Position numbers and translations under genes: made by a program
Assembly (NCBI RefSeq): GCF_003046585.1
Contig: NZ_QAAE01000017.1
Location: forward strand, 1-61,348
Source of the DNA: Nitrosomonas aestuarii
Lineage (GTDB): Bacteria; Pseudomonadota; Gammaproteobacteria; Burkholderiales; Nitrosomonadaceae
Length of the DNA: 61,348 bases
Direction of reading: 5' to 3'
In this document: positions 47,701 to 56,081 of the stretch, one piece after another
Layout of the letters: every line of letters begins with the position of its first letter
Position numbering within the stretch: position 1 is the first letter of the stretch
The notes under the pieces: model-generated
Database searches by the model: none
Seen by the model: only the letters and a program-made list of their open reading frames with translations
What the model was told of the DNA's origin: nothing

Positions 47701-48969
47701 ATGAAAGCACTTTTTTTTCTTCGTCACAATAATGATATAGATCATATTACGCCGGTAATCTTTAAGTGGGTTAATGCAGGCCATAGTTGTAATGTGATTT
47801 TAATCGGTAAATCTTCATTGGAAAGTGACTTTCGCCTGGTTTTTCTGAAACAACTCAAGGGCGTGAAGATAATTCATATCAGGAAATTGCTGTCCCGTTT
47901 CGACTTTGTGATGTGGCGATTTCAGACGCTGTTATTGGTTCGCAGTTCGCATGTATCATTTTTTGGGCCTGCTATCAGAGTGTTGGCCGGCATATATAAT
48001 TTTGAAAAGCGGCAGTCCGTTTGGCTGCGCACTGTCAGGCATATTTTAGATTATGGCTTCGCTGCGGGTGAGCAGGGTGTCGTTGTTTTTGACTGGATTG
48101 AGCGCAATTCAGCGATTTGTGTCGAATGGGTTGCTGTTGTCATTGCACAGGCACGAAATAAAAAACTGGGAACTGTGTCGCTGCCACATGGCGACAGTCC
48201 CCATGCCAGCCAACTCATCCGTCACGGCGAGTGGTTTTTAAAACCTGATGTTTCGTTTTCGGCTGCAGGCATGTTCGATAAAGTTGTCGTGCCGAATGAA
48301 CTGTGTTCTAAACGATTTCGTACACTACTACGCGATGATCAGATTGAAGTATTGGGTTCTCCACGTTACTGCGATGAATGGCTGACTAAGCTCAAAGAGA
48401 TTATGCCGCCGTCCTCGTTAATGCGTTCTGACAGTCAGCTAAAAATTGTCATTTTTCTCAGAAAGGCGCGTTATACGACCTTCTGGGAGGAAGTTGCAGA
48501 AGTTGTACAGTTAATTGCTGCTTTTCCGAATATTGAGGTGATTATTAAGCCGCATACACGCGGCGGCTGGAAACAACCCCTGATTAAAAATACGGCGTTA
48601 AAAAAGCTTTCGAATGTCACTGTGGCGGATGGTGGGACGCACTCGATACATCTGATGAACTGGGCCGACGTTATTATTGATTTGGCAACTTCGGTAGTTT
48701 ATGAGGCGATCAAAGCCGGCAAACCAGTTTTGTCAGCCGATTATTTACATGCAAGCCGGTCGGCTGCAGCTGTTTATATGCCGGAAACGGAGCTACGCTG
48801 CCGTGACGATGTGTATAAAATGATTGATACATTTCTGACGACGGGTACGTGCACCTTTTATAAAGAGCCACACCGTCAGCTCTTTATGCAAGAAATGATT
48901 GATGCGGGTGGAAAAGACGTGCTGTCCAATTATGTGGCTTTGCTGGAGCGTCAGGCGCAGCGTTTTTGA
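47701..48969 (+). CDS. GT-B-like glycosyl/glycerophosphotransferase, copy 2
   Basis: A 422-residue paralogue of the protein at 45449-46738, alike along the whole length: FFLRHNNDIDHITPVIFKW, SLPHGDSPHASQLIRHGE, VVPNELCSKRFR, VLGSPRYC, IKPHTRGGWKQP, NWADVIIDLATSVVYEA and YMPETELRCRDDVY. The middle section between about residues 55 and 110 is the most divergent and may hold acceptor choice. Two such enzymes beside one activated-sugar operon could add successive residues. No ribosome site is clear at the ATG. Confidence 0.72.
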   Translation: MKALFFLRHNNDIDHITPVIFKWVNAGHSCNVILIGKSSLESDFRLVFLKQLKGVKIIHIRKLLSRFDFVMWRFQTLLLVRSSHVSFFGPAIRVLAGIYNFEKRQSVWLRTVRHILDYGFAAGEQGVVVFDWIERNSAICVEWVAVVIAQARNKKLGTVSLPHGDSPHASQLIRHGEWFLKPDVSFSAAGMFDKVVVPNELCSKRFRTLLRDDQIEVLGSPRYCDEWLTKLKEIMPPSSLMRSDSQLKIVIFLRKARYTTFWEEVAEVVQLIAAFPNIEVIIKPHTRGGWKQPLIKNTALKKLSNVTVADGGTHSIHLMNWADVIIDLATSVVYEAIKAGKPVLSADYLHASRSAAAVYMPETELRCRDDVYKMIDTFLTTGTCTFYKEPHRQLFMQEMIDAGGKDVLSNYVALLERQAQRF

Positions 48970-49031
48970 TCCCGATGGTCGTTGATAATGCTCCGTGGAT
49001 TGCCGGATTTTATGCAATCTACATTTAAATT

Positions 49032-50330
49032 ATGGTCTGGGAATCTAACTTCAATCGGCTATCCATGCAAAAAATATACAATCGATTGTCCACTTTAATT
49101 CCTCTGAACAGTATGCAACGTGAAATTTTTATCCGTTTTGCGCTGCTATTTTTTTGTTTGATGCTTTGGGTAAAGAATTTTACGTATCTCTCATTTCCCA
49201 TACTCGTTCTGGCATGGTTTCTGGACGGCGGTCTGAAAAAATTCAAACGACTATTACATGAGCCGCTCGTTCAGGCGATCCTGATATTATGTCTTGCACT
49301 TGCAGCCGGGTTGCTTTGGAGTGATTTTTCAGGAGATAACCGTCTGAAGTGGATGAAATATTTTGTACTGCTAATTTATATCCCCTTTTTTTCACTTTTG
49401 AATGCAGCACGGCTGCAATTTGTTTTCGTCACCCTGCTGACTGGTTATGCATGCGTTGTATCAATAGGGGTTCACCAATGGCTGCTCACAGGTGCGCAGG
49501 GAATTACACTGTTAAATATTTCTTACCTGGGTTTTTCGGCAATACTTGGAATCGGCGTCGTGGTGGCTGTTTATTTTGCAGGGGCTAGTCGTGCGGTTCT
49601 GTTCCGGGTGCTATTCTGGGTGATTGCTTTTTTACTTTTTTTTATACAATTCAATCAGAGTGCGCGCGGTCTTCTGATTGCAACATTGATTACAGTTTCT
49701 TTTTTGATATTTCTGCAATACCGGATAAACGTAAAAAAATATCTGATGTTGATGACGTCGATCATGCTTGTTTGTATTATTTTTGCTGTAAACAGCAGTG
49801 TATTTCAACACAGGATCGCACAATTTAAACAAGATATCGTGCAATTGCAGCAAGGAAATTATAAAACCAGTGTCGGATACCGGTTGGCAATATGGGATGT
49901 CGGGCTTGATGGGATCAGCAGACAACCGTTACTGGGGCACGGAACAGGTTCGCCGGCAAGTTACTTTGAAAGTAACATCTTGACATATAAGGGGGGTGTT
50001 TATAAAGAATTGCCGGAATTTCAGGATACGTCGCATTTTCATAATGATTGGATAGAAATGGGAATGCACCTTGGATTGCTTGGATTGCTTGTGTTTGCAT
50101 TCCTTTTGTGGAGTTGGTATCGTTCCTTTAAAATATCCGGACTTTCAATTTTTGGAGCTGCATTGATGGTGTTTGTGTTCTTGGCAGGATTGACAGATAC
50201 CTTTATGCTTTATAATAGAGCGCCGGTTTTGTTGTTGGTTGTTACGGCGATGTTTGTGAGCTGGCAGAACAAAATGAAAATTGACGCTGACAAGCTAAAA
50301 TCGACAGTACATACTACGCTTATCGTTTGA
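49032..50330 (+). CDS. O-antigen ligase / Wzy-like membrane protein
   Basis: A 432-residue polytopic membrane protein with about ten to twelve helices. The Wzy_C/O-antigen ligase signature lies in the large periplasmic loop: QSARGLLIATL, then GYRLAIWDVGLDG, LLGHGTGS and SHFHNDWIEMGMHLG with the functional His. WaaL-type enzymes move glycan from undecaprenyl diphosphate onto lipid A core; Wzy-type enzymes polymerise repeats. These two cannot be split by sequence alone. The start may be 49032 or the ATG at 49065. It lies 62 bp after GT copy 2. Confidence 0.88.
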   Translation: MVWESNFNRLSMQKIYNRLSTLIPLNSMQREIFIRFALLFFCLMLWVKNFTYLSFPILVLAWFLDGGLKKFKRLLHEPLVQAILILCLALAAGLLWSDFSGDNRLKWMKYFVLLIYIPFFSLLNAARLQFVFVTLLTGYACVVSIGVHQWLLTGAQGITLLNISYLGFSAILGIGVVVAVYFAGASRAVLFRVLFWVIAFLLFFIQFNQSARGLLIATLITVSFLIFLQYRINVKKYLMLMTSIMLVCIIFAVNSSVFQHRIAQFKQDIVQLQQGNYKTSVGYRLAIWDVGLDGISRQPLLGHGTGSPASYFESNILTYKGGVYKELPEFQDTSHFHNDWIEMGMHLGLLGLLVFAFLLWSWYRSFKISGLSIFGAALMVFVFLAGLTDTFMLYNRAPVLLLVVTAMFVSWQNKMKIDADKLKSTVHTTLIV

Positions 50331-50385
50331 AAGAACCCTCGATTATTCAATCAGCGAGTATGAATGTTTTTTCCGGGAGAATCAA

Positions 50386-51075
50386 ATGGTTGATATAAAA
50401 CCCCCCACTTCAGAAAACCCGAGCGTCATTGTGCCTGTGCACCCTGCCATAGAAGAGTATATGCGCGGTTTGGTCGAGAACACAGACCACCCTGTTTTGT
50501 TGGAAATGGAAGAACTGGCCGTACAAAAAAGCTTTCCAATTGTTAATAGACTGGTTGGAGTCTTTCTGGAGACACAGGCAAAAATGATCGGTGCCAAACA
50601 TGTTTTTGAATTCGGCAGTGGTTATGGCTATTCTGCTTATTGGTTTGCACGTGCGGTTGGAACGGATGGGCGGGTCATCTGCAGTGATGGCAACGGTGAA
50701 AACAAGGGCCGTGCCGAACGGTTCCTCGCATCAGCCGGTTTATGGGATCGAATAGAATTCAATGTGGGCATGGCTGGCGATATTTTTGCCCAGACCGACG
50801 GCTCCTTTGATATCTGTTATAACGATGTCGACAAAGGAGAGTATCCGGAAATCTGGAAAATGGCAAGGGAGAGAATTCGTCCCGGAGGACTTTATATTGC
50901 CGACAATGTGTTGTGGCATGGTCGTGTGGCTGTTGAGAGTTATACGGATATTGTGCTGGGCTGGACAGAAGCAATTGTTGCGCATAATCAGATGATTTTT
51001 AATGATCCGGATTTTGATGCTTTCATCAATCCGGTGCGTGACGGTGTTATTGTCGCGCGCAGGAAAGATGGATAG
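50386..51075 (+). CDS. Class I O-methyltransferase (methyltransferase family 3, CCoAOMT-like)
   Basis: A 229-residue SAM-dependent O-methyltransferase. It has FEFGSGYGYSAYWFA (motif I near 73), RVICSDGN (acidic motif), FDICYNDVDKGEYPE with the metal-binding Asp, and GGLYIADNVLWHGRV with the second metal-site Asp-Asn. The family methylates catechols and related hydroxyls with Mg2+. Whether it acts on the glycan is unclear; it lies 55 bp after the ligase gene and starts with GGGAGA. It could equally be a separate metabolic enzyme. Confidence 0.88.
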   Translation: MVDIKPPTSENPSVIVPVHPAIEEYMRGLVENTDHPVLLEMEELAVQKSFPIVNRLVGVFLETQAKMIGAKHVFEFGSGYGYSAYWFARAVGTDGRVICSDGNGENKGRAERFLASAGLWDRIEFNVGMAGDIFAQTDGSFDICYNDVDKGEYPEIWKMARERIRPGGLYIADNVLWHGRVAVESYTDIVLGWTEAIVAHNQMIFNDPDFDAFINPVRDGVIVARRKDG

Positions 51076-51253
51076 TATAATGTTTTTAAATTAAATTCTT
51101 TTCTTGTAATCGATTTAATATCGTGGCGGTTTGCTGTATTAATTGATATAGTAACCACCTTCTGGAGAAGCAAGGCAGTCTCTATTTGAGGTGGTGTTGC
51201 GCTAAGATGCTTCAGAGTTTTAATCAGTTGAAAATTTAGAAATAAGGAAAAAT

Positions 51254-51511
51254 ATGCAGATTCATGTTTATGATACTTATGTGAAAGCCAAAGATGGACA
51301 TATCATGCACTTTGATGTTTTTACAGCGGTTAAAGATGATCAAAAAGCCGTTGAATATGCGAAAGAATGGCTGACTTCCATTGATGAGGCTGATGCTGTC
51401 GTGACCAGTAAGGAGTGCAGTTTTTGTCATAGCCAGAGTGCGCCGCCGGAAGTAGTTGATGCGATCAACAAAGACGGTTACTACATCTACAAGATGGAAG
51501 GGTGTGCATAA
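51254..51511 (+). CDS. DUF2024 family protein
   Basis: An 85-residue protein with the DUF2024 pattern: the start MQIHVYDTYVKAKDGHIMHF, the middle AVEYAKEWL, and the Cys/His patch KECSFCHSQSAPPEV. The family is small, soluble and uncharacterised. The ATG at 51254 follows AAGGAA. The CxxCH motif looks like a haem-c site, but there is no export signal, so a metal or redox role is more likely if any. Confidence 0.85.
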   Translation: MQIHVYDTYVKAKDGHIMHFDVFTAVKDDQKAVEYAKEWLTSIDEADAVVTSKECSFCHSQSAPPEVVDAINKDGYYIYKMEGCA

Positions 51512-51522
51512 TTTATTCTTCT

Positions 51523-51546
51523 GAACTGGTCTAACCTGGCCAGTTC
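51523..51546 (+). terminator. Short hairpin after the DUF2024 gene
   Basis: GAACTGG (51523-51529) pairs with CCAGTTC (51540-51546), followed by ATTTTC, 12 bp after the stop codon. It is a weak intrinsic terminator candidate. Confidence 0.5.
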
Positions 51547-51610
51547 ATTTTCTGAAAATTGAGTTTAATTTAGAAAGCTCAGTGATCTAATCAATCTCAA
51601 GGTTTCCATT

Positions 51611-52138
51611 ATGAAGTATCGACAATTGAACAGGCTTTTTTTGACAGGCACTATTATTCTTTTATGTGGCGCGATGAGCTCACTTCAAGCATCTGAGCCC
51701 GAACTGCTGGGACAGCATGGTGATTGGACGGCTTATAAATTCATGGAGAACAATGGCAAAGTTTGCTATATGGTCAGTCAGCCCACAAAAGACCTGGGTG
51801 ACTACACAAAACGCGGCGATATCTTTGCTTTAATAACACATCGGCCGGCAGAAGGCAGTAAAAATGTATTCAGTTATATCGCAGGTTATACCTATAAAGC
51901 AGGCAGTGAAGTTGCTGTCAGTGTCAATAATCAGAATTTCACTCTTTTTACACAGGATGATTCTGCCTGGGCACCGGATCAAGGTACTGATAACAAACTG
52001 GCTGACGCGATTAAGCGCGGAAATACATTGGTGGTTAAAGGTACTTCCTCGCGCGGGACGTTGACAACGGATACTTTCGGATTAAAAGGTTCTTCAGCTG
52101 CATATAAAGCGATTTCTGAGGAATGCGGCGTTAAATAA
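51611..52138 (+). CDS. IalB-like (invasion-associated locus B) exported protein
   Basis: A 175-residue protein with a Sec signal (LFLTGTIILLCGAMSSLQA) and the IalB-type layout: HGDWTAYKF, KVCYMVSQP, then AWAPDQGTDNKLADAIKRG, STF-like strands and a late Cys (SEECGVK), so the two Cys residues may form a disulphide. The family is beta-rich and periplasmic; in Bartonella IalB affects host-cell entry, but in free-living bacteria its role is unknown. The start follows AAGG. Confidence 0.82.
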   Translation: MKYRQLNRLFLTGTIILLCGAMSSLQASEPELLGQHGDWTAYKFMENNGKVCYMVSQPTKDLGDYTKRGDIFALITHRPAEGSKNVFSYIAGYTYKAGSEVAVSVNNQNFTLFTQDDSAWAPDQGTDNKLADAIKRGNTLVVKGTSSRGTLTTDTFGLKGSSAAYKAISEECGVK

Positions 52139-52272
52139 AATGGTAAGTTAGTACAAAAGTAAAGGCGCAGCATGCTTGTTGAGTAATCGATATTTATCCG
52201 CTGTCATGATATTGTTTCGAGTCAACGTCAGGATGATAATTGCGGGTGGAAGTGAAAGGAGCAATGTGTTAC

Positions 52273-52620
52273 ATGGGTGATAAAATAACAATTTATCAGA
52301 AGCCGACTTGCAGTAAATGTCGCGGCACACTGGCAATACTGGATGAAAGTGGTCAAGACTACGAATCCGTCAATTATTACGAAACACCTCTAACCGTCAA
52401 TAAGCTGCGCGAATTGATTCAAAAACTAAATCTATCTGCGCGAGAGGTGTTACGTGCAGATGAGGCTGCAGCGCGTGATTTGGATTTAAATGCAATCCCG
52501 GATGATGATTTGATTAAACTGATGGTCGATAATCCGGATTTGATGCAACGTCCGATCGTTGTGCGCGGTGATGAAGCGCGAATATGCCGCCCGCCTGAAA
52601 ATGTCAAGGACTTGCTGTAA
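52273..52620 (+). CDS. ArsC/Spx-family arsenate reductase-like protein
   Basis: A 115-residue thioredoxin-fold protein. The N-terminal KPTCSKCRGTL has the catalytic Cys13 in the TCSKCR loop and the end has QRPIVVRGDEARICRPPE, matching the glutaredoxin-dependent ArsC group; the Arg residues that hold the oxyanion are at least partly present. The extra CxxC-like Cys16 is also found in some YfgD/Spx types, so arsenate reductase activity is likely but not proven. No arsB or arsR is near. The start: AAGGAG at 52256-52261 is too close to ATG 52264 and fits 52273 better. Confidence 0.82.
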   Translation: MGDKITIYQKPTCSKCRGTLAILDESGQDYESVNYYETPLTVNKLRELIQKLNLSAREVLRADEAAARDLDLNAIPDDDLIKLMVDNPDLMQRPIVVRGDEARICRPPENVKDLL

Positions 52621-52630
52621 TTGATGAAAA

Positions 52631-52667
52631 AACCGCATATGACAGACACGTCATATGCGGTTTTTTT
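52631..52667. terminator. Strong bidirectional rho-independent terminator
   Basis: AACCGCATATGAC (52631-52643) pairs perfectly with GTCATATGCGGTT (52650-52662) around AGACAC, followed by a T run on the plus strand and preceded by an A run that serves as a T run on the minus strand. It separates the arsC-like gene from the convergent rplS operon. Confidence 0.95.
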
Positions 52668-52713
52668 GGACTAAGTACTTATCCTTAATCCGTCAGTCCT
52701 TTTATGGTTACTT

Positions 52714-53142
52714 TTATTCTGCAGTTTCTTCCTGTGATTGCGGCTTCTGCTTTACTGGCGCACTCGTTGTAATTTGCTTGTTTACACGTGCTGGCAGTTT
52801 TTCTCGAATGCGCGCAGATTTTCCTGAACGGTCTCTCAGATAGTAAAGCTTTGCCCGGCGAACATCACCGCGGCGTTTAATTTCTATGCTTGCAATGAGT
52901 GGCGAATAAGTCTGGAAAGTACGTTCTACACCTTCTCCACTGGATATCTTGCGAACTGTGAATGCCGAATTTAAGCCGCGATTGCGTTTTGCAATGACAA
53001 CGCCTTCATAAGCTTGCACCCGTTTGCGGTCTCCTTCAACAACATTGACGTTGACTATAACCGTGTCCCCCGGCGCAAAGACGGGTATTTCTTTGTTTAA
53101 GCGACTGATTTCTTCCGCTTCTAATTGACTAATCAAGTTCAT
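52714..53142 (-). CDS. rplS: 50S ribosomal protein L19
   Basis: A 142-residue L19, which sits at the 30S-50S interface. Conserved parts are [56 protein letters not shown] and [21 protein letters not shown]. The protein is about 25 residues longer than usual because of a polar Gln/Lys/Glu tail after KLPARV. The start follows AGGAAA. It is the last gene of rpsP-rimM-trmD-rplS. Confidence 0.97.
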   Translation of the reverse strand: MNLISQLEAEEISRLNKEIPVFAPGDTVIVNVNVVEGDRKRVQAYEGVVIAKRNRGLNSAFTVRKISSGEGVERTFQTYSPLIASIEIKRRGDVRRAKLYYLRDRSGKSARIREKLPARVNKQITTSAPVKQKPQSQEETAE

Positions 53143-53162
53143 AACATTTTCCTATTTACTGT

Positions 53163-53939
53163 TTATTTTGTCTGGTCCTTGCAGGATTTTTTAAATTCTT
53201 CAAGAAGATTTTCTTCTTCTTTTGTAATGCCTTGTGTTTCTTTTAGTTTAATTAAATCCGGGCGTTTCAACCAGGTTTTGCCCAAAGCCTGTTGTAAACG
53301 CCAGCGGCGTATATTAGCATGGTTGCCCGATAACAATACTTCCGGAACGCGACTGTCATAATAATTTTCAGGACGGGTGTAGTGCGGATAGTCCAAAAGC
53401 CCGTTCACAAATGAATCCTGAGTTGCTGATTCAGGGTCGCCCAGTGTTCCCGGAATCAATCTTATTATACTGTCAATTAATACCATGGCTGCAAGTTCGC
53501 CACCTGATAATACATAGTCGCCAATTGAAATCTCAGTATCCACTTGACGACTAATCAAACGCTCGTCAATTCCTTCATATCGCCCGCAGAGTAATATGAT
53601 GCCTGGCGATTGGCTTAATCGCTCCACCATTTTATGATCAAGTCGCTGGCCCTGCGGAGACATGTAAATGACTTCCGTATTATCGATGCCAAGCGCTTGT
53701 TGCCGCTTTCTGGCATTGACGATGGCATCTTCCAGTGGTTTAGCCATCATGACCATGCCAGGCCCGCCGCCATACGGGCTGTCATCAACTGTGCGATAGT
53801 TATCTGCGGTAAAATCGCGCGGATTCCATATATTAAGATGGAATAGATTGTTTTTGTTAGCTTTTCCTGTTACTCCATGTTCTGTAATGGCGTCAAACAT
53901 ATCCGGAAACAATGTAATGGCATCGCACTCATAGGGCAT
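53163..53939 (-). CDS. trmD: tRNA (guanine-N1-)-methyltransferase TrmD
   Basis: TrmD makes m1G37 in tRNAs reading CNN/GGG-type codons, which prevents frameshifting. The 258-residue enzyme has [11 protein letters not shown] at the start, [26 protein letters not shown] and the SPOUT knot [27 protein letters not shown] at 53954 is open, but GAGG suits the ATG at 53939, 11 bp after the rimM stop. It is the third gene of the operon. Confidence 0.97.
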   Translation of the reverse strand: MPYECDAITLFPDMFDAITEHGVTGKANKNNLFHLNIWNPRDFTADNYRTVDDSPYGGGPGMVMMAKPLEDAIVNARKRQQALGIDNTEVIYMSPQGQRLDHKMVERLSQSPGIILLCGRYEGIDERLISRQVDTEISIGDYVLSGGELAAMVLIDSIIRLIPGTLGDPESATQDSFVNGLLDYPHYTRPENYYDSRVPEVLLSGNHANIRRWRLQQALGKTWLKRPDLIKLKETQGITKEEENLLEEFKKSCKDQTK

Positions 53940-53950
53940 TGCACTAAACC

Positions 53951-54487
53951 TCAATAATCCGGACTCCAGTCCGGACTCCAGTCAACAATGATGCGACCGC
54001 ATTTCAAATCTACTTTTTTTATGAATGTTTGCTCAATGAACGGAATCAGTAATTCTTGTGAGTCAGATTCACCGTTTTGTACACGTAACACGTCATTTGC
54101 GCCTGTTTCAAATAATCCAATTACTGTCCCAAGCTTTTCGTTATATAAATTAATGACTTCGGTGCCAATTAGGTCAGACCAGTAGTAGCCTTCCTCTCCA
54201 TTTTCCGATAATCCGGGAAGCGTATTTCGAGGAATTGCAATCTGCATTCCTTTCAATTGTAGTGCCTGTTCCCGGTTATCGCATTCTTTTAATTTTACAT
54301 CCAGCAGGTTGCCATTCGCGCGGCCGGTAATTAGCTGCATTTCATGCCAGTGATTATTGTTTTTACCTAACCACCATGATTCGTAACCCAGCAATCCATC
54401 GGATTCTTCCGTATATGGATAAACTCTTATCCAGCCATGTATCCCAAAAGCATTGGCCACATGTCCCATGATAATCATGGCAGTCAT
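53951..54487 (-). CDS. rimM: 16S rRNA processing protein RimM
   Basis: A 178-residue ribosome maturation factor that helps assemble the 30S head around S19. It has [20 protein letters not shown] near the start and a PRC-barrel domain with [20 protein letters not shown] and a GANDVLRVQ strand. The ATG at 54487 ([15 protein letters not shown]) is chosen because the open frame further upstream overlaps rpsP. The C-terminus carries a tandem 12-bp duplication that gives WSPDWSPDY instead of one copy of the usual short end. Confidence 0.95.
   Translation of the reverse strand: MTAMIIMGHVANAFGIHGWIRVYPYTEESDGLLGYESWWLGKNNNHWHEMQLITGRANGNLLDVKLKECDNREQALQLKGMQIAIPRNTLPGLSENGEEGYYWSDLIGTEVINLYNEKLGTVIGLFETGANDVLRVQNGESDSQELLIPFIEQTFIKKVDLKCGRIIVDWSPDWSPDY
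53959..53982. repeat. 12-bp tandem duplication at the 3' end of rimM
   Basis: CCGGACTCCAGT is present twice in direct tandem (53959-53970 and 53971-53982). It keeps frame and repeats the residues W-S-P-D in RimM. Confidence 0.92.
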
Positions 54488-54506
54488 GTGTTCTGCAGGA
54501 TTTTTG

Positions 54507-54779
54507 TTACGCGTTATTTGCAGGTGCCGCCTTGTTCGTTGCCGCAAATTGCTTTAACAGTCTGTTGACAGTGCTGGACACTTGCGCACCTTGTGATTGC
54601 CAGTAATTGACCCGTTCAAGGTGTATACGCAAAGTCTCTTCGCCACCAATTGCTCTAGGGTTGTAAAAACCAACACGTTCAATAAATCTACCATCTCGTG
54701 CGTCACGGGAATTCGCAACAACCATATTAAAAAACGGGCGTTTTTTTGCACCACCGCGTGCCAATCTAATTATGACCAT
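54507..54779 (-). CDS. rpsP: 30S ribosomal protein S16
   Basis: A 90-residue S16 with the standard start [20 protein letters not shown], then [19 protein letters not shown] and [20 protein letters not shown]. It is the first gene of the rpsP-rimM-trmD-rplS operon; rimM starts 19 bp after its stop. The C-terminal Ala/Asn-rich tail is common in beta-proteobacteria. Confidence 0.97.
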   Translation of the reverse strand: MVIIRLARGGAKKRPFFNMVVANSRDARDGRFIERVGFYNPRAIGGEETLRIHLERVNYWQSQGAQVSSTVNRLLKQFAATNKAAPANNA

Positions 54780-54900
54780 AATTTTGTCTGTTTGCCTTAT
54801 GAAAACAAATATACTGAATTTGTGTAACCCTCAATTCTACATGCAATTTCAAAGTGAAAGCAAGTTTTTGTCTTGTTCTGACAATGCCAAGTAGAAGTGT

Positions 54901-55623
54901 CTATGACAGCGAACGCATTAATTCGCGGGCGGTACATAAATCTTGCCAGGCTTTGGCTTTTTCTGGCAGCGCACGTAATAAATACGCGGGGTGGTAAGTG
55001 ACGATCAATGGGATGCCTGAAAAACTGTGAATCTTGCCCCGTAAATTGGCAATGCTGTCCTGGCTTCCCAAGAGGTTTTGTGCGGCCACTTTTCCAAGTG
55101 CTACAATCAGCTTTGGTTTGATCAATTCAATTTGTCTGGCAAGATAAGGGGCGCATTGCCGTGCTTCATCCTCGCCAGGATTTCTGTTATTGGGCGGGCG
55201 GCATTTGACGATATTGGTAATATATACGTTATGTCCGCGTTTAAGCTGGATGGCTGCCAGCATGTTGTCCAGTAATTTTCCGGCTTGTCCGACGAAAGGC
55301 TCTCCAACGGCATCTTCTCTGGCGCCGGGTCCTTCGCCAATATATATCCAATCTGCATTTCTGTCGCCCACGCCAAAAACGGTTTGTGTGCAACCCTGTC
55401 TGAGCGGACAGGCAGTGCAATTGGCGACAGTTGAAGCCAATTGTTCCCAGTCCATTTGTCCGATTTCCGGCTTCTGTCTGTCAACGTGTACTGGCGCATC
55501 TGTTTGCGCTTGCTCGGTAACGGCCACCTTTGTCGGCGCTTGATGCGCTGCTGCTTCTGGCCTTAAACGCCATAGTGGGGTTAAACCAAGTTCTTTAAGA
55601 ACGATTCTCCGGTGTGCATTCAT
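54901..55623 (-). CDS. Type 4 uracil-DNA glycosylase (Fe-S)
   Basis: A 240-residue family-4 uracil-DNA glycosylase that removes uracil from DNA. The Fe-S ligands are visible: CTACPL with a second Cys pair (VANCTACPLRQGC near 70) and KCRPPNNRNP plus QCAPYL. The active-site motif GEGPGAREDAVGEPFVG and the late HPAYLLR motif are intact. A Pro/Ala/Gln-rich N-terminal stretch (residues 20-60) is extra. The ATG overlaps the rimI stop by 4 bp. It is the last gene of the ispD-to-udg operon. Confidence 0.93.
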   Translation of the reverse strand: MNAHRRIVLKELGLTPLWRLRPEAAAHQAPTKVAVTEQAQTDAPVHVDRQKPEIGQMDWEQLASTVANCTACPLRQGCTQTVFGVGDRNADWIYIGEGPGAREDAVGEPFVGQAGKLLDNMLAAIQLKRGHNVYITNIVKCRPPNNRNPGEDEARQCAPYLARQIELIKPKLIVALGKVAAQNLLGSQDSIANLRGKIHSFSGIPLIVTYHPAYLLRALPEKAKAWQDLCTARELMRSLS

Positions 55624-56081
55624 AGCACTAACCGCATTACCAGAGCGTCTTCACGTCCGCACATCGCCGGATAATAACCTTTGCGAGTAGCTATTTGTTG
55701 GAAGCCTAATTGTTTATAGAGTTTGGCGGCCCCATGGTTTGACTCGCGAACATCCAGAAGCACTGATTTTGCATGTTCCTCGTCGGCGAGTTGAATCAGG
55801 TATTTTAGTAACTTTTCCCCCAATCCCTTTTTCTGCCATTGAGCGCCTATGCCAAACGTCAGAATATGTGCCTCGTCCGGTCCCACCATCATAATACTGT
55901 AACCAAGAATGGCACTTTTTTCTTCCATTACCCGACAAAGATAACCTGCTCTTATCGAGCTTGCAAAATTTTCCAGAGACCATGGAAACAGGAAAATTTC
56001 ACGTTCAAGCAGTATAATTTGACTTAAGTCGGATTCACGCATCACTCTGATGTCGGGATTAAGTTGTGTGTCGGAGTTCAT
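55620..56081 (-). CDS. rimI: Ribosomal protein S18 alanine N-acetyltransferase RimI
   Basis: A 153-residue GNAT acetyltransferase. The acetyl-CoA loop is GAQWQKKGLGEKLLKYLI and the end has the family NHGAAKLYKQLGFQ and GYYP. RimI acetylates the N-terminus of S18. Its start overlaps the tsaB stop by 4 bp (ATGA), which is the usual tsaB-rimI coupling. Confidence 0.93.
   Translation of the reverse strand: MNSDTQLNPDIRVMRESDLSQIILLEREIFLFPWSLENFASSIRAGYLCRVMEEKSAILGYSIMMVGPDEAHILTFGIGAQWQKKGLGEKLLKYLIQLADEEHAKSVLLDVRESNHGAAKLYKQLGFQQIATRKGYYPAMCGREDALVMRLVL

Noticed and set aside
51254..51511. DUF2024 protein as a c-type cytochrome because of CSFCH
   Set aside because: There is no signal peptide for periplasmic haem attachment, and the motif is part of the conserved DUF2024 pattern.
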